From Pelagovum sp. HNIBRBA483 (lineage in GTDB: Bacteria > Pseudomonadota > Alphaproteobacteria > Rhodobacterales > Rhodobacteraceae): a stretch of 64,000 bases of DNA. Each line of letters begins with the position of its first letter. Positions within the stretch are counted from its first letter, which is position 1. Under the pieces are notes generated by a model. That model did not search any database, was not told the origin of the DNA, and was given only the letters and a program-made list of their open reading frames with translations. The stretch is from assembly GCF_040931995.1 (NCBI RefSeq), contig NZ_CP162412.1, positions 744,001-808,000 of the forward strand, in the 5' to 3' direction. Below are positions 1 through 7,995 of the stretch, piece by piece. Made by a program: the position numbers and the translations under genes.

Positions 1-540
1 CGGAAAGATCATACAGGTATCAACGCCACCGTCGCGACGGTCGTGATGTGGGGCATGGGCCTTGCGGCGTTGTTTTTCCTTCAGGATGTGGTGCTGGATA
101 TCAGCAACCATCTCTCGGAGCGGGAGGGGTATGGCGTGGGCGATCTCTTGCACTTGGTGTTCGAGATTCTGTCGGTCGTGCTCTTGGCGAGCGGTATGAC
201 GCTGCTGTTCACCTATCTGCGGCAACTGCGTGTGCGGCACGAACGTCAGGCGCAAGTGCTGCGCAGTTTGCGCGAAGATTTTGACGAACATGTGCGATTC
301 CGGTTCGAGGAATGGGGCCTGACGGGGGCTGAGGCCGATGTTGCGCTTTTGCTCTTGCGGGGGGCGAGTACGGCGGAGATCGCGCAATACCGCAAGTGCT
401 CCGCGGGGACCGTGAAGGTGCATTCGCATAACCTGTTTCAAAAGGCTGGTGTTTCGTCGCGCGTAGAGCTGATGGGGGTCTTCCTCGACGAGTTCATCGA
501 GGTGGGGATGCAGGCGGAGCCGGAAACCGCTGCACGCTGA
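1..540 (+). CDS. LuxR-type HTH protein with membrane segments (5' end outside window)
   Basis: The reading frame is open to the left edge, and the first possible starts inside (GTG 43, ATG 46) have no Shine-Dalgarno, so the gene probably begins upstream. The visible part has a hydrophobic N-terminal stretch, a second transmembrane segment (VLLASGMTLLFTYL) and a charged linker. A C-terminal LuxR-type helix-turn-helix follows, with the typical AEVALLLLRG-like entry helix and STAEIAQYRKCSAGTVKVHS recognition region. Membrane-tethered LuxR-type proteins without a receiver domain are common in Rhodobacteraceae; the ligand and target are unknown. A hairpin (573..594) lies just past the stop, between this gene and the convergent azoreductase gene. 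Confidence 0.7.
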   Translation, partial: RKDHTGINATVATVVMWGMGLAALFFLQDVVLDISNHLSEREGYGVGDLLHLVFEILSVVLLASGMTLLFTYLRQLRVRHERQAQVLRSLREDFDEHVRFRFEEWGLTGAEADVALLLLRGASTAEIAQYRKCSAGTVKVHSHNLFQKAGVSSRVELMGVFLDEFIEVGMQAEPETAAR

Positions 541-572
541 ACTGGCAATCCAATAGCAGGGGCGCGGGGTGA

Positions 573-594
573 CGCGGGCCGGTGATGGCCCGCG
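573..594. terminator. GC-rich hairpin between convergent genes
   Basis: CGCGGGCC and GGCCCGCG form an 8-bp perfect stem with a 6-nt loop, midway between the stops of the LuxR-type gene and the azoreductase gene. There is no U-run on either side, so it may be a pause or stabilising hairpin rather than a true intrinsic terminator. Confidence 0.4.
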
Positions 595-608
595 CCGGTG
601 ATTGGGCT

Positions 609-1196
609 TTAGGCGGCGACCTGAAGGGCCGCGATCTGCTCTTTGGCTTTCTTCATTGCCGTTTCTGCATCAACCGCCATGCGATCTGCCGAGACGAACT
701 CGACATCGGTAATCCCGATGAACGACAGGATGTGGCGCAAGTAGCCGCTGGCGAAGTCGATCGAGGAGCCGGTTTCTGTGCCGCCAGAAGCGAAGGCGAT
801 GATGGCACGCTTGCCGCTTAGCAGACCTTCGGGGCCGTTTTCGGTGTAGCGAAAGGTGACACCGGCACGGGCGACGAGGTCGATCCATGCTTTCAGGTTT
901 GCGGGAACGCCGAAGTTGTAGATCGGCAAGCCGATTACCAGAGTATCAGCGGCCTTCAGTTCCGCGATCAATGCGTCGGAGAGGCTGAGCGCCTCTTTTT
1001 GGGCATCGCTGCGTTCGTCGGGGGCGGTGAAGTTCGCGCCAACCCATGCCTCATCGATCAGCGGCAGGCCACCGGCAAGGTCACGCACGGTGATCTCTGC
1101 ATCCGGGAAACGGCCGACGATCTGGTCTGTCAGGTCGCGGCTGACGGAGTTGCTACGGCGAACGGAAGCGTCAAGGCGGAGGATATGCTTGGTCAT
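609..1196 (-). CDS. azoR: FMN-dependent NADH-azoreductase / quinone reductase
   Basis: The 195-aa product is a flavodoxin-like fold NAD(P)H:quinone oxidoreductase of the AzoR family, cytosolic, reducing quinones and azo compounds by two-electron transfer through FMN. Family signatures are the N-terminal ILRLDASVRRSNSVSRDL phosphate-binding segment, the PIYNFGVPANLKAWIDLVARAG motif in mid-protein, and the FASGG segment followed by a C-terminal FIGITDVEFVSAD stretch. I chose the ATG at 1196, preceded by a GAGAAAA box; an upstream in-frame ATG (1298) would add 34 residues unlike the family. Monocistronic, convergent with the LuxR-type gene. The 256 bases between this start and the tRNA gene show nothing I can name. 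Confidence 0.88.
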   Translation of the reverse strand: MTKHILRLDASVRRSNSVSRDLTDQIVGRFPDAEITVRDLAGGLPLIDEAWVGANFTAPDERSDAQKEALSLSDALIAELKAADTLVIGLPIYNFGVPANLKAWIDLVARAGVTFRYTENGPEGLLSGKRAIIAFASGGTETGSSIDFASGYLRHILSFIGITDVEFVSADRMAVDAETAMKKAKEQIAALQVAA

Positions 1197-1452
1197 TTTT
1201 TGATTTTCTCGCTGAGAGTACGTTAATGACCGATAGATGGCGCTGCGCGACTGTGCCGAAAAGGGCCGAAACTGCGGGAGAAATGCGCGAAAATGCACAG
1301 TCTTTTCGCTTGAAAATACTGCCGGTAGAGCCGGTTTTTGCGCTGCATCTCTGGGTGGTGGGCGCGCATATAAACGTGCTATTTCAGAGCACTACAGTGC
1401 GCAAAGCGCGGCTGCATCTGGTCGGATCACAAGGAAGTTTTTTGAGAGGTTT

Positions 1453-1528
<76 letters not shown>

Positions 1529-1617
1529 ATCCGGGTGCAGAACACCGTCTGCGTGCCGCTCTCTAAGCGGCGCTCTGGGCGAGATCAAGTGGAAAATCCC
1601 GCCCCAAAGCGAAAAAA

Positions 1618-1944
1618 TCAGGTGTCGTCGTCGTTGCTCGCAACGTCGCCGATCTCGTCGAATGAGACGGTGTCGTCATCGTCGTCGTCGAGCACATCAT
1701 CGCCCAGATCAACATCCGCATCGTCATCATCTTCAAGGATCAGATCGTCCTCGTCCGCCGTTTCCGGCTTCGCTTTGGTTGTCTGCGCATCCGCGGCATC
1801 CGCGATCATGGTGCGGGACTTGCCGTTTTCGATGGTGACCACTTCGCCCGTATAGGGAGAAACGATCGGATTGGCGTTCAGGTCGTAGAAGCGCTTTCCC
1901 GTGGTCGGGCAGACGCGCTTTGTACCCCATTCTTCTTTGGGCAT
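1618..1944 (-). CDS. FYDLN acid protein (TIGR02300 family)
   Basis: A 108-aa protein with a conserved basic, zinc-ribbon-like N-terminus (KEEWGTKRVCPTTGKRFYDLN, here with one of the usual cysteines visible) and a strongly acidic tail rich in Asp and Glu (roughly residues 64-108). This two-part structure defines the alphaproteobacterial FYDLN acid family, whose function is unknown. It is transcribed towards the tRNA-Ala gene and divergent from the YgjP-like gene. A nucleic-acid or nucleoprotein role is only a guess from the charge pattern. Confidence 0.88.
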   Translation of the reverse strand: MPKEEWGTKRVCPTTGKRFYDLNANPIVSPYTGEVVTIENGKSRTMIADAADAQTTKAKPETADEDDLILEDDDDADVDLGDDVLDDDDDDTVSFDEIGDVASNDDDT

Positions 1945-2052
1945 GGTTATCCCTTCACTTTATGTCATGCACTTGCAGTGGATCGCCGCCAACTGCCATA
2001 AGCCGAAGGAGGTGTCAAAGGCTTTGACGCCGGTTTTCGGTAGAAGGCGCAT

Positions 2053-2745
2053 ATGGGCCGATATGTTTTGCATGGCAACCCCCCATTGGAGGTGAATCTG
2101 CGCCATTCGGCGCGGGCGCGGCGGCTTTCGCTGCGGGTTTCGCGGCTGGATGGGGCGGTGACGCTGACATTGCCGCGTGGCGTTCTTGCCGCGCAGGGAA
2201 TCGCTTTTACCGAGGAAAGGGCCGATTGGGTGCGGGCGCAGGTGGCGCAGATCGGGCCGGTGGAGCGGGTCGGGATTGGCGGTGCGCTGCCGTTTGGCGG
2301 GGTGCGACACGAGATCGGTCAGTGGAGCGGACGGGGCGTTCGCCATCACGCGGGGCGGATCGAGATCGGCGCGGGGGTACGCGCACCGGCAAAGGCGGTG
2401 CAGGGGTTCTTGAAGGCGCGGGCGCGTGATGCATTGGCGGCGGCAAGTGACCGTTACGCGGCGGAACTGGGTGTCCGCTACAGTGTGCTTAGCCTGCGCG
2501 ACACCCGCAGCCGCTGGGGCTCGTGCTCCTCCGATGGACGGCTGATGTATAGCTGGCGGTTGGTCATGGCCCCGCCAGAGGTGCTGGATTATGTGGCGGC
2601 GCATGAGGTGTGCCACTTGCTGGAAATGCACCACGGCGCGGCCTTCTGGCGGCGGGTGGAAAGCGTGATGCCGGATTATGCGACCCATCGCGCATGGTTG
2701 CGGAGGGAAGGGGATGCGCTGTTGCGCATTCGGTTTGACGATTGA
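2053..2745 (+). CDS. YgjP-like (DUF45/M48-type) zinc metallopeptidase
   Basis: A 230-aa protein with the YgjP/SprT-like peptidase signature. The zinc motif HEVCH is at residues 184-188, followed by LLEMHHGAAFW, where a later His supplies the third ligand. Upstream is the family's RSRWGSCS block (residues 152-159). The N-terminal half is the usual beta-rich region. It is soluble, without a signal peptide. Proteins of this family are predicted metalloproteases, and the physiological substrate is unknown. The start is the ATG after GAAGGCGC. The divergent gap to the FYDLN gene (1945-2052) presumably holds both promoters. Confidence 0.85.
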   Translation: MGRYVLHGNPPLEVNLRHSARARRLSLRVSRLDGAVTLTLPRGVLAAQGIAFTEERADWVRAQVAQIGPVERVGIGGALPFGGVRHEIGQWSGRGVRHHAGRIEIGAGVRAPAKAVQGFLKARARDALAAASDRYAAELGVRYSVLSLRDTRSRWGSCSSDGRLMYSWRLVMAPPEVLDYVAAHEVCHLLEMHHGAAFWRRVESVMPDYATHRAWLRREGDALLRIRFDD

Positions 2746-2776
2746 CCCGAGGCGCATTCCCCCGCAGAGATAGGGC

Positions 2777-3427
2777 ATGCTAGTTCAGACCAAACAGAGC
2801 GATCAGACGGGCGTGGCGCATGAGCGGGTGTATCGGGCGCTGCGCACGCGGATCATGCATGGAGAGCTGGAGCCGGGGCAGAGCCTGACCCTGCGCGGCT
2901 TGGGGAAGCAATTCGATGTGTCGATGACCCCTGCGCGCGAGGCGGTGCGGCGCCTGGTGGCAGAGGGGGCGTTGTTCCTATCCTCATCGGGGCGGGTATC
3001 GACGCCAGAACTGACCAATGAGCGGATCGAAGAGCTGGCGACCGTGCGCGCGCTACTGGAGCCGGAGCTGGCGATGCGGGCGCTGCCGCGGGCGCATTTC
3101 GCGCTGATCGAGCGGTTGGAGACGATCAATAACGGTGTCAGCCAGATGGTCGCGCGGCAGGATGCGTCGGGTTACATCCGGATGAACCTCGAATTTCATC
3201 GCACGCTTTACCTGCGGGCTCAGGCGCCGGCGATCCTTGCGATGACGGAAACCGTCTGGCTGCAACTGGGGCCGACGATGCGGGCGCTCTACGGGCGGCT
3301 GAAGCGTACTGAGCCGCCTTATCACCACAAGCTGATTATCGCGGCGCTGAAGGCGGGTGACGAACCGGGGCTGCGGTTGGCGGTGCGGACGGATGTAACG
3401 CAGGGCTTGCGGATGCTGAAAACCTGA
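2777..3427 (+). CDS. GntR-family regulator, FadR/FCD subgroup
   Basis: A 216-aa transcription factor. The N-terminal winged helix (about residues 15-80; RVYRALRTRIMHGELEPGQ, then FDVSMTPAREAVRRL) is typical GntR. The all-helical C-terminal domain (about 90-210; LLEPELAMRALPRAH, NLEFHRTLYLRAQ, HHKLIIAALKAGD) is the FCD ligand domain that binds organic acids in its family. It converges with the homocysteine methyltransferase gene, with only three bases between stops. Its targets cannot be read from position. FCD regulators bind short GT-rich palindromes, so it is one of many candidates for the TGTGATCACA sites in this window, without direct support. Confidence 0.85.
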   Translation: MLVQTKQSDQTGVAHERVYRALRTRIMHGELEPGQSLTLRGLGKQFDVSMTPAREAVRRLVAEGALFLSSSGRVSTPELTNERIEELATVRALLEPELAMRALPRAHFALIERLETINNGVSQMVARQDASGYIRMNLEFHRTLYLRAQAPAILAMTETVWLQLGPTMRALYGRLKRTEPPYHHKLIIAALKAGDEPGLRLAVRTDVTQGLRMLKT

Positions 3428-3430
3428 GGG

Positions 3431-4387
3431 CTAGTTGGCGCCGAAATTGCGGAGCCGATTTACGTTGGCCGCGATTTCGCCAAGGTGGCGTTCGTCGGTG
3501 CCGCAGCAGCCGCCCATGATATCGACATTGGGAAGCTGGCGGGCCACCTCGCCCATTTGGTGACCAAGCTCGACCGGATCGCCGTCTGCCAGATGGCCGA
3601 GCTTGCACAGAGTGACCTTTTCGATGCGGACGGCATTCGGGCGGATGTAGCGGAGGCGGTTGCGCCATGCGCCCTGATCGGCGAGGGCGTCCGCAAATTC
3701 GAGTGGATGGGCGCAATTGGTGCCGAACCATGCCGCAGCGCCATTGGTGGGTTCGTCGATCACCTCAATGGCCTCGCGCAAGCTGGGACCGGAGCGCAAG
3801 CGGCCCTCGGATGTGAGCGTCAGGCTGACGCCAATCGGAATGTCGCAGCTTTCGGCGGCGCGGATAACGCCCACGGACTCAGCGATGTTGTTGAAGGTGA
3901 CAGCGATTGCCATGTCTGCGGGGGTTTCCTTGAGATTGGAGAGCTGGATTGAATGGTATTCAAGCGCCGATTGCTCGGTGATGTTCGCACCCGTGCCGTA
4001 GGCATCCCCGCGCGGGCCGATACAACCCGCGATGTAGACATCGGACACCCGACCGGCATAGGTGCGCCGCATGTCATCAAGGAAGGCAATGGTGCGGCGC
4101 TCCATTTCTGCCAGTTTTTCAGCGGAATAGCCCAGTTTTGCGCCCCAATCGGGGCTGGCGCGGTAATCGTGGCCTAGGATCAGCATTCCGGTGCCATGTT
4201 TTTCGGCGGCATCGAAATAACGACAATACATCGCGCGGACGATCTCAGATGCATGCGGATCATCGAGCAGCGGTAACATTGAGAATTCGGGTAACTCCAA
4301 GCCCCATTTGTAGAGGAGTTCCGTCTCGCTGCCGCCTTCGGTCAGGTAGAACTTGTGCTTCAGTCTTGGGGGGAATTCGCGCGGCAT
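3431..4387 (-). CDS. homocysteine S-methyltransferase family protein
   Basis: The 318-aa TIM-barrel protein belongs to the homocysteine S-methyltransferase (BHMT / MmuM) family. The three zinc-binding cysteines are in place: Cys225 in FGTNCAHP and Cys294-Cys295 in MGGCCGT. The N-terminus LTEGGSETEL corresponds to the family's glycine-rich entry strand. It would transfer a methyl group from a betaine- or S-methylmethionine-like donor to homocysteine or a related thiol; the donor is not identifiable from sequence. Cytosolic, monocistronic, separated from the upstream lpd gene by that gene's terminator. Confidence 0.85.
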   Translation of the reverse strand: MPREFPPRLKHKFYLTEGGSETELLYKWGLELPEFSMLPLLDDPHASEIVRAMYCRYFDAAEKHGTGMLILGHDYRASPDWGAKLGYSAEKLAEMERRTIAFLDDMRRTYAGRVSDVYIAGCIGPRGDAYGTGANITEQSALEYHSIQLSNLKETPADMAIAVTFNNIAESVGVIRAAESCDIPIGVSLTLTSEGRLRSGPSLREAIEVIDEPTNGAAAWFGTNCAHPLEFADALADQGAWRNRLRYIRPNAVRIEKVTLCKLGHLADGDPVELGHQMGEVARQLPNVDIMGGCCGTDERHLGEIAANVNRLRNFGAN

Positions 4388-4442
4388 ACAGCCATTTTAG
4401 CAGATTTGCGGGCTTATCGCGAGTATTCGGGGTTTACTACCT

Positions 4443-4476
4443 CCGAAAAGCAAACGGGCCGCCATACGGCGGCCCG
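4443..4476 (-). terminator. intrinsic terminator after lpd
   Basis: CGGGCCGCC and GGCGGCCCG form a 9-bp perfect stem with a 4-nt loop (4455..4476). On the minus strand it is followed by TTTGCTTTT. It ends the sucC-to-lpd operon. Confidence 0.8.
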
Positions 4477-4499
4477 AGCAATACAGTCTGCAAGCGCGA

Positions 4500-5888
4500 T
4501 TAGGAGTGGATCGGGCCGTCGCCGCAGGCCAGCGCTGCTTCGCGCACCGCTTCGGAGAAGGTCGGGTGGGCGTGGCAGGTGCGGGCGATGTCTTCGGCGG
4601 CGGCGCCGAACTCCATGCCGACGCAGATCTCGTGGATCAGGTCGCCGGCTGCGGGGCCGATGATGTGAGCGCCGAGCACGCGGTCGGTTTCCTTATCCGC
4701 GAGGATTTTGACGAAACCGTCACCGGCATGCACCGCCTTGGCGCGGCCATTGCCCATGAAGTTGAACTTGCCGACCTTGTAGGCGCGGCCTTCGTCCTTC
4801 AGCTGGTCTTCGGTCTTGCCAACGGAGGCGACCTCGGGGTGGGTGTAGATCACGCCGGGGATGACATCGTAGTTCACATGGCCTGCCTGACCCGCGAGTA
4901 GCTCGGCGATGGCCATGCCTTCGTCTTCGGCCTTGTGCGCGAGCATGGGGCCTTCGATGGCGTCGCCGATGGCGTAGATGCCTTTGACGGAGGTGGCATA
5001 GTGGCTGTCGGTCTTGATCTGGCCGCGTTCGGTCATCTCGATGCCGAGCGCATCAAGGCCAAGCCCCGTGGTGAATGGGCGGCGGCCGGTGGCGACGAGG
5101 ACGACTTCGGCATCAATGGTGTGCTCGCTGTCATCCTTGCGGAGTTTGTAGGTGACGGTGTTTTTCGTCTTGGTGGATTTGACGCCCTGAACGGCGGCAC
5201 CCATGACGAAGTTCAGACCTTGCTTCTTGAGCAGACGCTGGAACACTTTCTGCACTTCGCTGTCCATGCCGGGGGTAATGACATCGAGAAATTCGACCAC
5301 GGTCACATCAGTGCCCAGCCGCTTGTAGACGGAGCCAAGTTCCAGCCCGATCACACCTGCGCCGATGACGACCATCGATTTCGGGATCTTGGGCAATTCG
5401 AGCGCGCCGGTGGAGGTGACAACGGTTTTCTCGTCGATCTCGATACCGGGGAGGGAGGATGGCTCGGAGCCGGACGCAATGATGATGTGCTTGGCGTCAT
5501 GCACCTCATCGCCGACCTTGACCTTACCGGCCTCGGGGATGGAGCCCCAGCCCTTGAGCCAGTCGACCTTGTTCTTTTTGAACAGGAATTCGATGCCTTT
5601 GGTGTTCCCGTCGATGACCTCGTTCTTGTAGGTCAGCATTTGCTCCCAATCGACCTTAGGCGCGGCGGCCTTCAGGCCCATCTTGGCGAAGTTATGTTCG
5701 GCTTCGTGCAGCTGGTGGGAGGCGTGCAGCAGGGCTTTGGATGGAATACAGCCGACGTTGAGGCAGGTGCCGCCCAGCGTTTCGCGGCCTTCGACCACGG
5801 CCGTTTTCAGGCCGAGTTGGGCGCAGCGGATTGCGCAGACATAGCCGCCGGGGCCGGAGCCTATAATGATCACGTCATAGCTGGACAT
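4500..5888 (-). CDS. lpdA: dihydrolipoamide dehydrogenase (E3) of the 2-oxoglutarate dehydrogenase complex
   Basis: The 462-aa flavoprotein reoxidises the dihydrolipoyl arm of E2 and passes electrons to NAD+. It has the FAD-binding [11 protein letters not shown] near residue 11, the redox disulfide Cys42-Cys47 in [13 protein letters not shown], the NAD-binding [12 protein letters not shown], and the C-terminal His-Glu pair in [10 protein letters not shown]. The ATG at 5888 is preceded by a strong AGGAGG box; the open frame extends 76 codons further upstream without family similarity. It is the last gene of the sucC-sucD-sucA-sucB operon, which marks it as the E3 dedicated to this complex. Confidence 0.97.
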   Translation of the reverse strand: MSSYDVIIIGSGPGGYVCAIRCAQLGLKTAVVEGRETLGGTCLNVGCIPSKALLHASHQLHEAEHNFAKMGLKAAAPKVDWEQMLTYKNEVIDGNTKGIEFLFKKNKVDWLKGWGSIPEAGKVKVGDEVHDAKHIIIASGSEPSSLPGIEIDEKTVVTSTGALELPKIPKSMVVIGAGVIGLELGSVYKRLGTDVTVVEFLDVITPGMDSEVQKVFQRLLKKQGLNFVMGAAVQGVKSTKTKNTVTYKLRKDDSEHTIDAEVVLVATGRRPFTTGLGLDALGIEMTERGQIKTDSHYATSVKGIYAIGDAIEGPMLAHKAEDEGMAIAELLAGQAGHVNYDVIPGVIYTHPEVASVGKTEDQLKDEGRAYKVGKFNFMGNGRAKAVHAGDGFVKILADKETDRVLGAHIIGPAAGDLIHEICVGMEFGAAAEDIARTCHAHPTFSEAVREAALACGDGPIHS

Positions 5889-5983
5889 ATGGTCCTCCTG
5901 GATGTTGCGTGCCCACGGCCCCCTGCCATGAAATCGGGGCGGTGTCTCGGGCATTTTTGTTCGTATCGGACATCTCGGCGTTC

Positions 5984-6403
5984 CTAGAGTATCAGGGCCG
6001 AGGCTATAATTACCATCGTGGCGGTCCAACCCGTTAGCCAGATCAGGCTGCGCCATGGCGAGAGGCCGAAATAGTAAGCCGGCACATAGAGCACCCGCGC
6101 CACCAGATAGACCCATGCGCAGGCAGCACTGAGGGCGCTGGTTTTGTCACCGACCACCACCAGTACAGTGGCGAGGGTGAACAGGATCAGCCCTTCGAAA
6201 TGGTTATTCAAGGCGCGGTAGAGCCGGCCTGTTCCGACGCTGAGCAGCGCATCGACGGGGCCACCCAGACGGTGCGGATCGCGGGGGGATGCGGTCTTGC
6301 CCATGCCCAGCTCGATATTGGCTGGCACGGACATCAGCACATATTGAACGCCTTGCAGGAGGCCTGCGAGGGCAAGCACCTGAAGCTCGGTTGGCAGGCT
6401 CAT
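5984..6403 (-). CDS. MAPEG family membrane protein
   Basis: A 139-aa, four-helix membrane protein of the MAPEG superfamily. It shows the family's conserved segments [13 protein letters not shown] in the second helix region and [21 protein letters not shown] near the end, also seen in bacterial MAPEG proteins. Eukaryotic members conjugate glutathione, but the bacterial role is mostly unknown. Its ATG overlaps the stop of the 114-aa gene by ATGA, so the two are translationally coupled. Both are inserted between sucB and lpd in the TCA operon. Confidence 0.85.
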   Translation of the reverse strand: MSLPTELQVLALAGLLQGVQYVLMSVPANIELGMGKTASPRDPHRLGGPVDALLSVGTGRLYRALNNHFEGLILFTLATVLVVVGDKTSALSAACAWVYLVARVLYVPAYYFGLSPWRSLIWLTGWTATMVIIASALIL

Positions 6404-6744
6404 GAGTCTGCCTCGCGTTCGGCTTCGGCGGCGCGGAGCATCGTTTCAAGCCGCGTGACCTCGGCGCGTGTGCTCTCGGTTTTGCGACGCAGTGCGAGCT
6501 TGGTGCCAAGCATGGCCGCAAGAGTGGAGCCAGCGACCAGCGCGCCGGCCCACCAGAGCCAGAAATACTGGCCGGTGGAGAACGTGACGGCGGCAATCAC
6601 ACCGAAGGCGACGATCCAGCGGATTGCCCAGAAGCGCAGATTGCCGCGCATGGCTTGGGCCTGCCGCTCTGATAGCTCCTCGAGCCGCGCAAGCCGTTGA
6701 CGGGCTTGCGCGAGGGGGCTGTCTGGCGTTTCCTGATCCGACAT
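6400..6744 (-). CDS. small two-helix membrane protein with coiled-coil ends
   Basis: A 114-aa protein that I do not recognise by name. Residues 1-35 are charged and helical (SPLAQARQRLARLEELSERQAQA). Two hydrophobic helices follow (about 38-57 and 63-84; WAIRWIVAFGVIAAVTF and WLWWAGALVAGSTLAAML), and the C-terminus is a charged helix (TRAEVTRLETMLRAAEAEREAD). Both coiled-coil-like ends should face the cytoplasm. It lies 21 bp after sucB and overlaps the MAPEG gene by 4 bp. Its place in the operon suggests co-expression with the dehydrogenase complex, not a proven partnership. Confidence 0.7.
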   Translation of the reverse strand: MSDQETPDSPLAQARQRLARLEELSERQAQAMRGNLRFWAIRWIVAFGVIAAVTFSTGQYFWLWWAGALVAGSTLAAMLGTKLALRRKTESTRAEVTRLETMLRAAEAEREADS

Positions 6745-6765
6745 TGGGCTGTCCTTTGGACGCTG

Positions 6766-7992
6766 TTAGAGATCCATCAACAGGCGGCGCGGGTCTTCCA
6801 GCGCTTCCTTGACGCGGACGAGGAAGGTCACGGCGCCTTTGCCATCGACGATGCGGTGATCGTAGGAGAGAGCCAGATACATCATCGGGCGGATGACGAT
6901 CTCGCCGCCGACGACCATCGGTCGCTCCTGAATCTTGTGCATGCCGAGAATGCCCGACTGCGGCGGGTTGAGGATCGGCGAGGACATCAGCGAGCCATAA
7001 ACGCCACCGTTGGAGATGGTGAAGCTGCCGCCCTGCATGTCGGCCATGGAAAGCTTGCCATCGCGGGCGCGGACGCCAAGCTCTGCGATCTCTTTCTCGA
7101 TGGCGGCGAAGCCCTTTTGATCTGCATCGCGCACGACCGGAACAACGAGGCCGGAGGGGGTGCCAACAGCGACGCCCATATGAACGTAGTTCTTATACAC
7201 CACGTCGGTGCCGTCGATCTCGGCGTTTACATCGGGCACTTCCTTCAGCGCGTGGCAGCAGGCCTTCACGAAGAAGGACATGAAGCCGAGTTTGACGCCG
7301 TGCTTTTTGAGGAAGAGGTCTTTGTATTCGTTGCGCAGCTCCATGATGCCGGACATGTCCACCTCGTTATAGGTGGTGAGCATCGCGGCGGTATTCTGTG
7401 CCTCTTTGAGGCGGCGCGCGATGGTCTGGCGCAGGCGGGTCATCTTGACCCGTTCTTCGCGGCTGGCGTCATCCGCGGGGCGCGGAGCTGACGGAGCCGG
7501 TGCCGATGCAGGCGCGGCGGCGGGCTTGGGGGCGTTGAGCGCGTTCAGAACGTCCGCCTTCATGACGCGGCCGTCCTTGCCGCTGGCCTGAACCTGATCG
7601 GCGGAGAGGTTATTCTCGGCCATCAGCTTCTTGGCGGAGGGGGCATCCTCGACATCCTTGCCGCTTGCAGCAGGCGCTTCGGCGGCCGGCGCGGGTGCCG
7701 CTTCGGGCGCTGCGGCGGGGGCCTCGGGCGCAGCGGGTTTCGCTGCGGGAGCGTCGCCTGCGGAGATTTGCGCGAGGAGCGCATCAACGCCGACAGTTTC
7801 GCCTTCCTTGGCGACGATTTCGGCGAGGGTGCCGGCGGCGGGAGAGGGGACTTCAACCGTGACTTTGTCGGTTTCCAGCTCGCAGAGCATTTCATCGACG
7901 GCAACAGCATCGCCGGGTTTTTTGAACCATGTGGCCACCGTTGCTTCGGTGACGCTTTCGCCGAGGGTCGGGACGCGGACTTCGGTGCTCAT
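6766..7992 (-). CDS. sucB: dihydrolipoyllysine succinyltransferase (E2 of 2-oxoglutarate dehydrogenase)
   Basis: A 408-aa E2 protein. The lipoyl domain occupies residues 1-77, with lipoyl-Lys43 in [11 protein letters not shown]. An Ala/Pro linker follows to about 115, then a peripheral subunit-binding domain ([30 protein letters not shown]). The acyltransferase core starts near 175 ([16 protein letters not shown]) and ends with the catalytic [17 protein letters not shown]. It forms the 24-mer core and transfers succinyl from E1 to CoA. One lipoyl domain and about 400 residues is the normal SucB form. Only 3 bp separate it from sucA. Confidence 0.97.
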   Translation of the reverse strand: MSTEVRVPTLGESVTEATVATWFKKPGDAVAVDEMLCELETDKVTVEVPSPAAGTLAEIVAKEGETVGVDALLAQISAGDAPAAKPAAPEAPAAAPEAAPAPAAEAPAASGKDVEDAPSAKKLMAENNLSADQVQASGKDGRVMKADVLNALNAPKPAAAPASAPAPSAPRPADDASREERVKMTRLRQTIARRLKEAQNTAAMLTTYNEVDMSGIMELRNEYKDLFLKKHGVKLGFMSFFVKACCHALKEVPDVNAEIDGTDVVYKNYVHMGVAVGTPSGLVVPVVRDADQKGFAAIEKEIAELGVRARDGKLSMADMQGGSFTISNGGVYGSLMSSPILNPPQSGILGMHKIQERPMVVGGEIVIRPMMYLALSYDHRIVDGKGAVTFLVRVKEALEDPRRLLMDL

Positions 7993-7995
7993 GAC

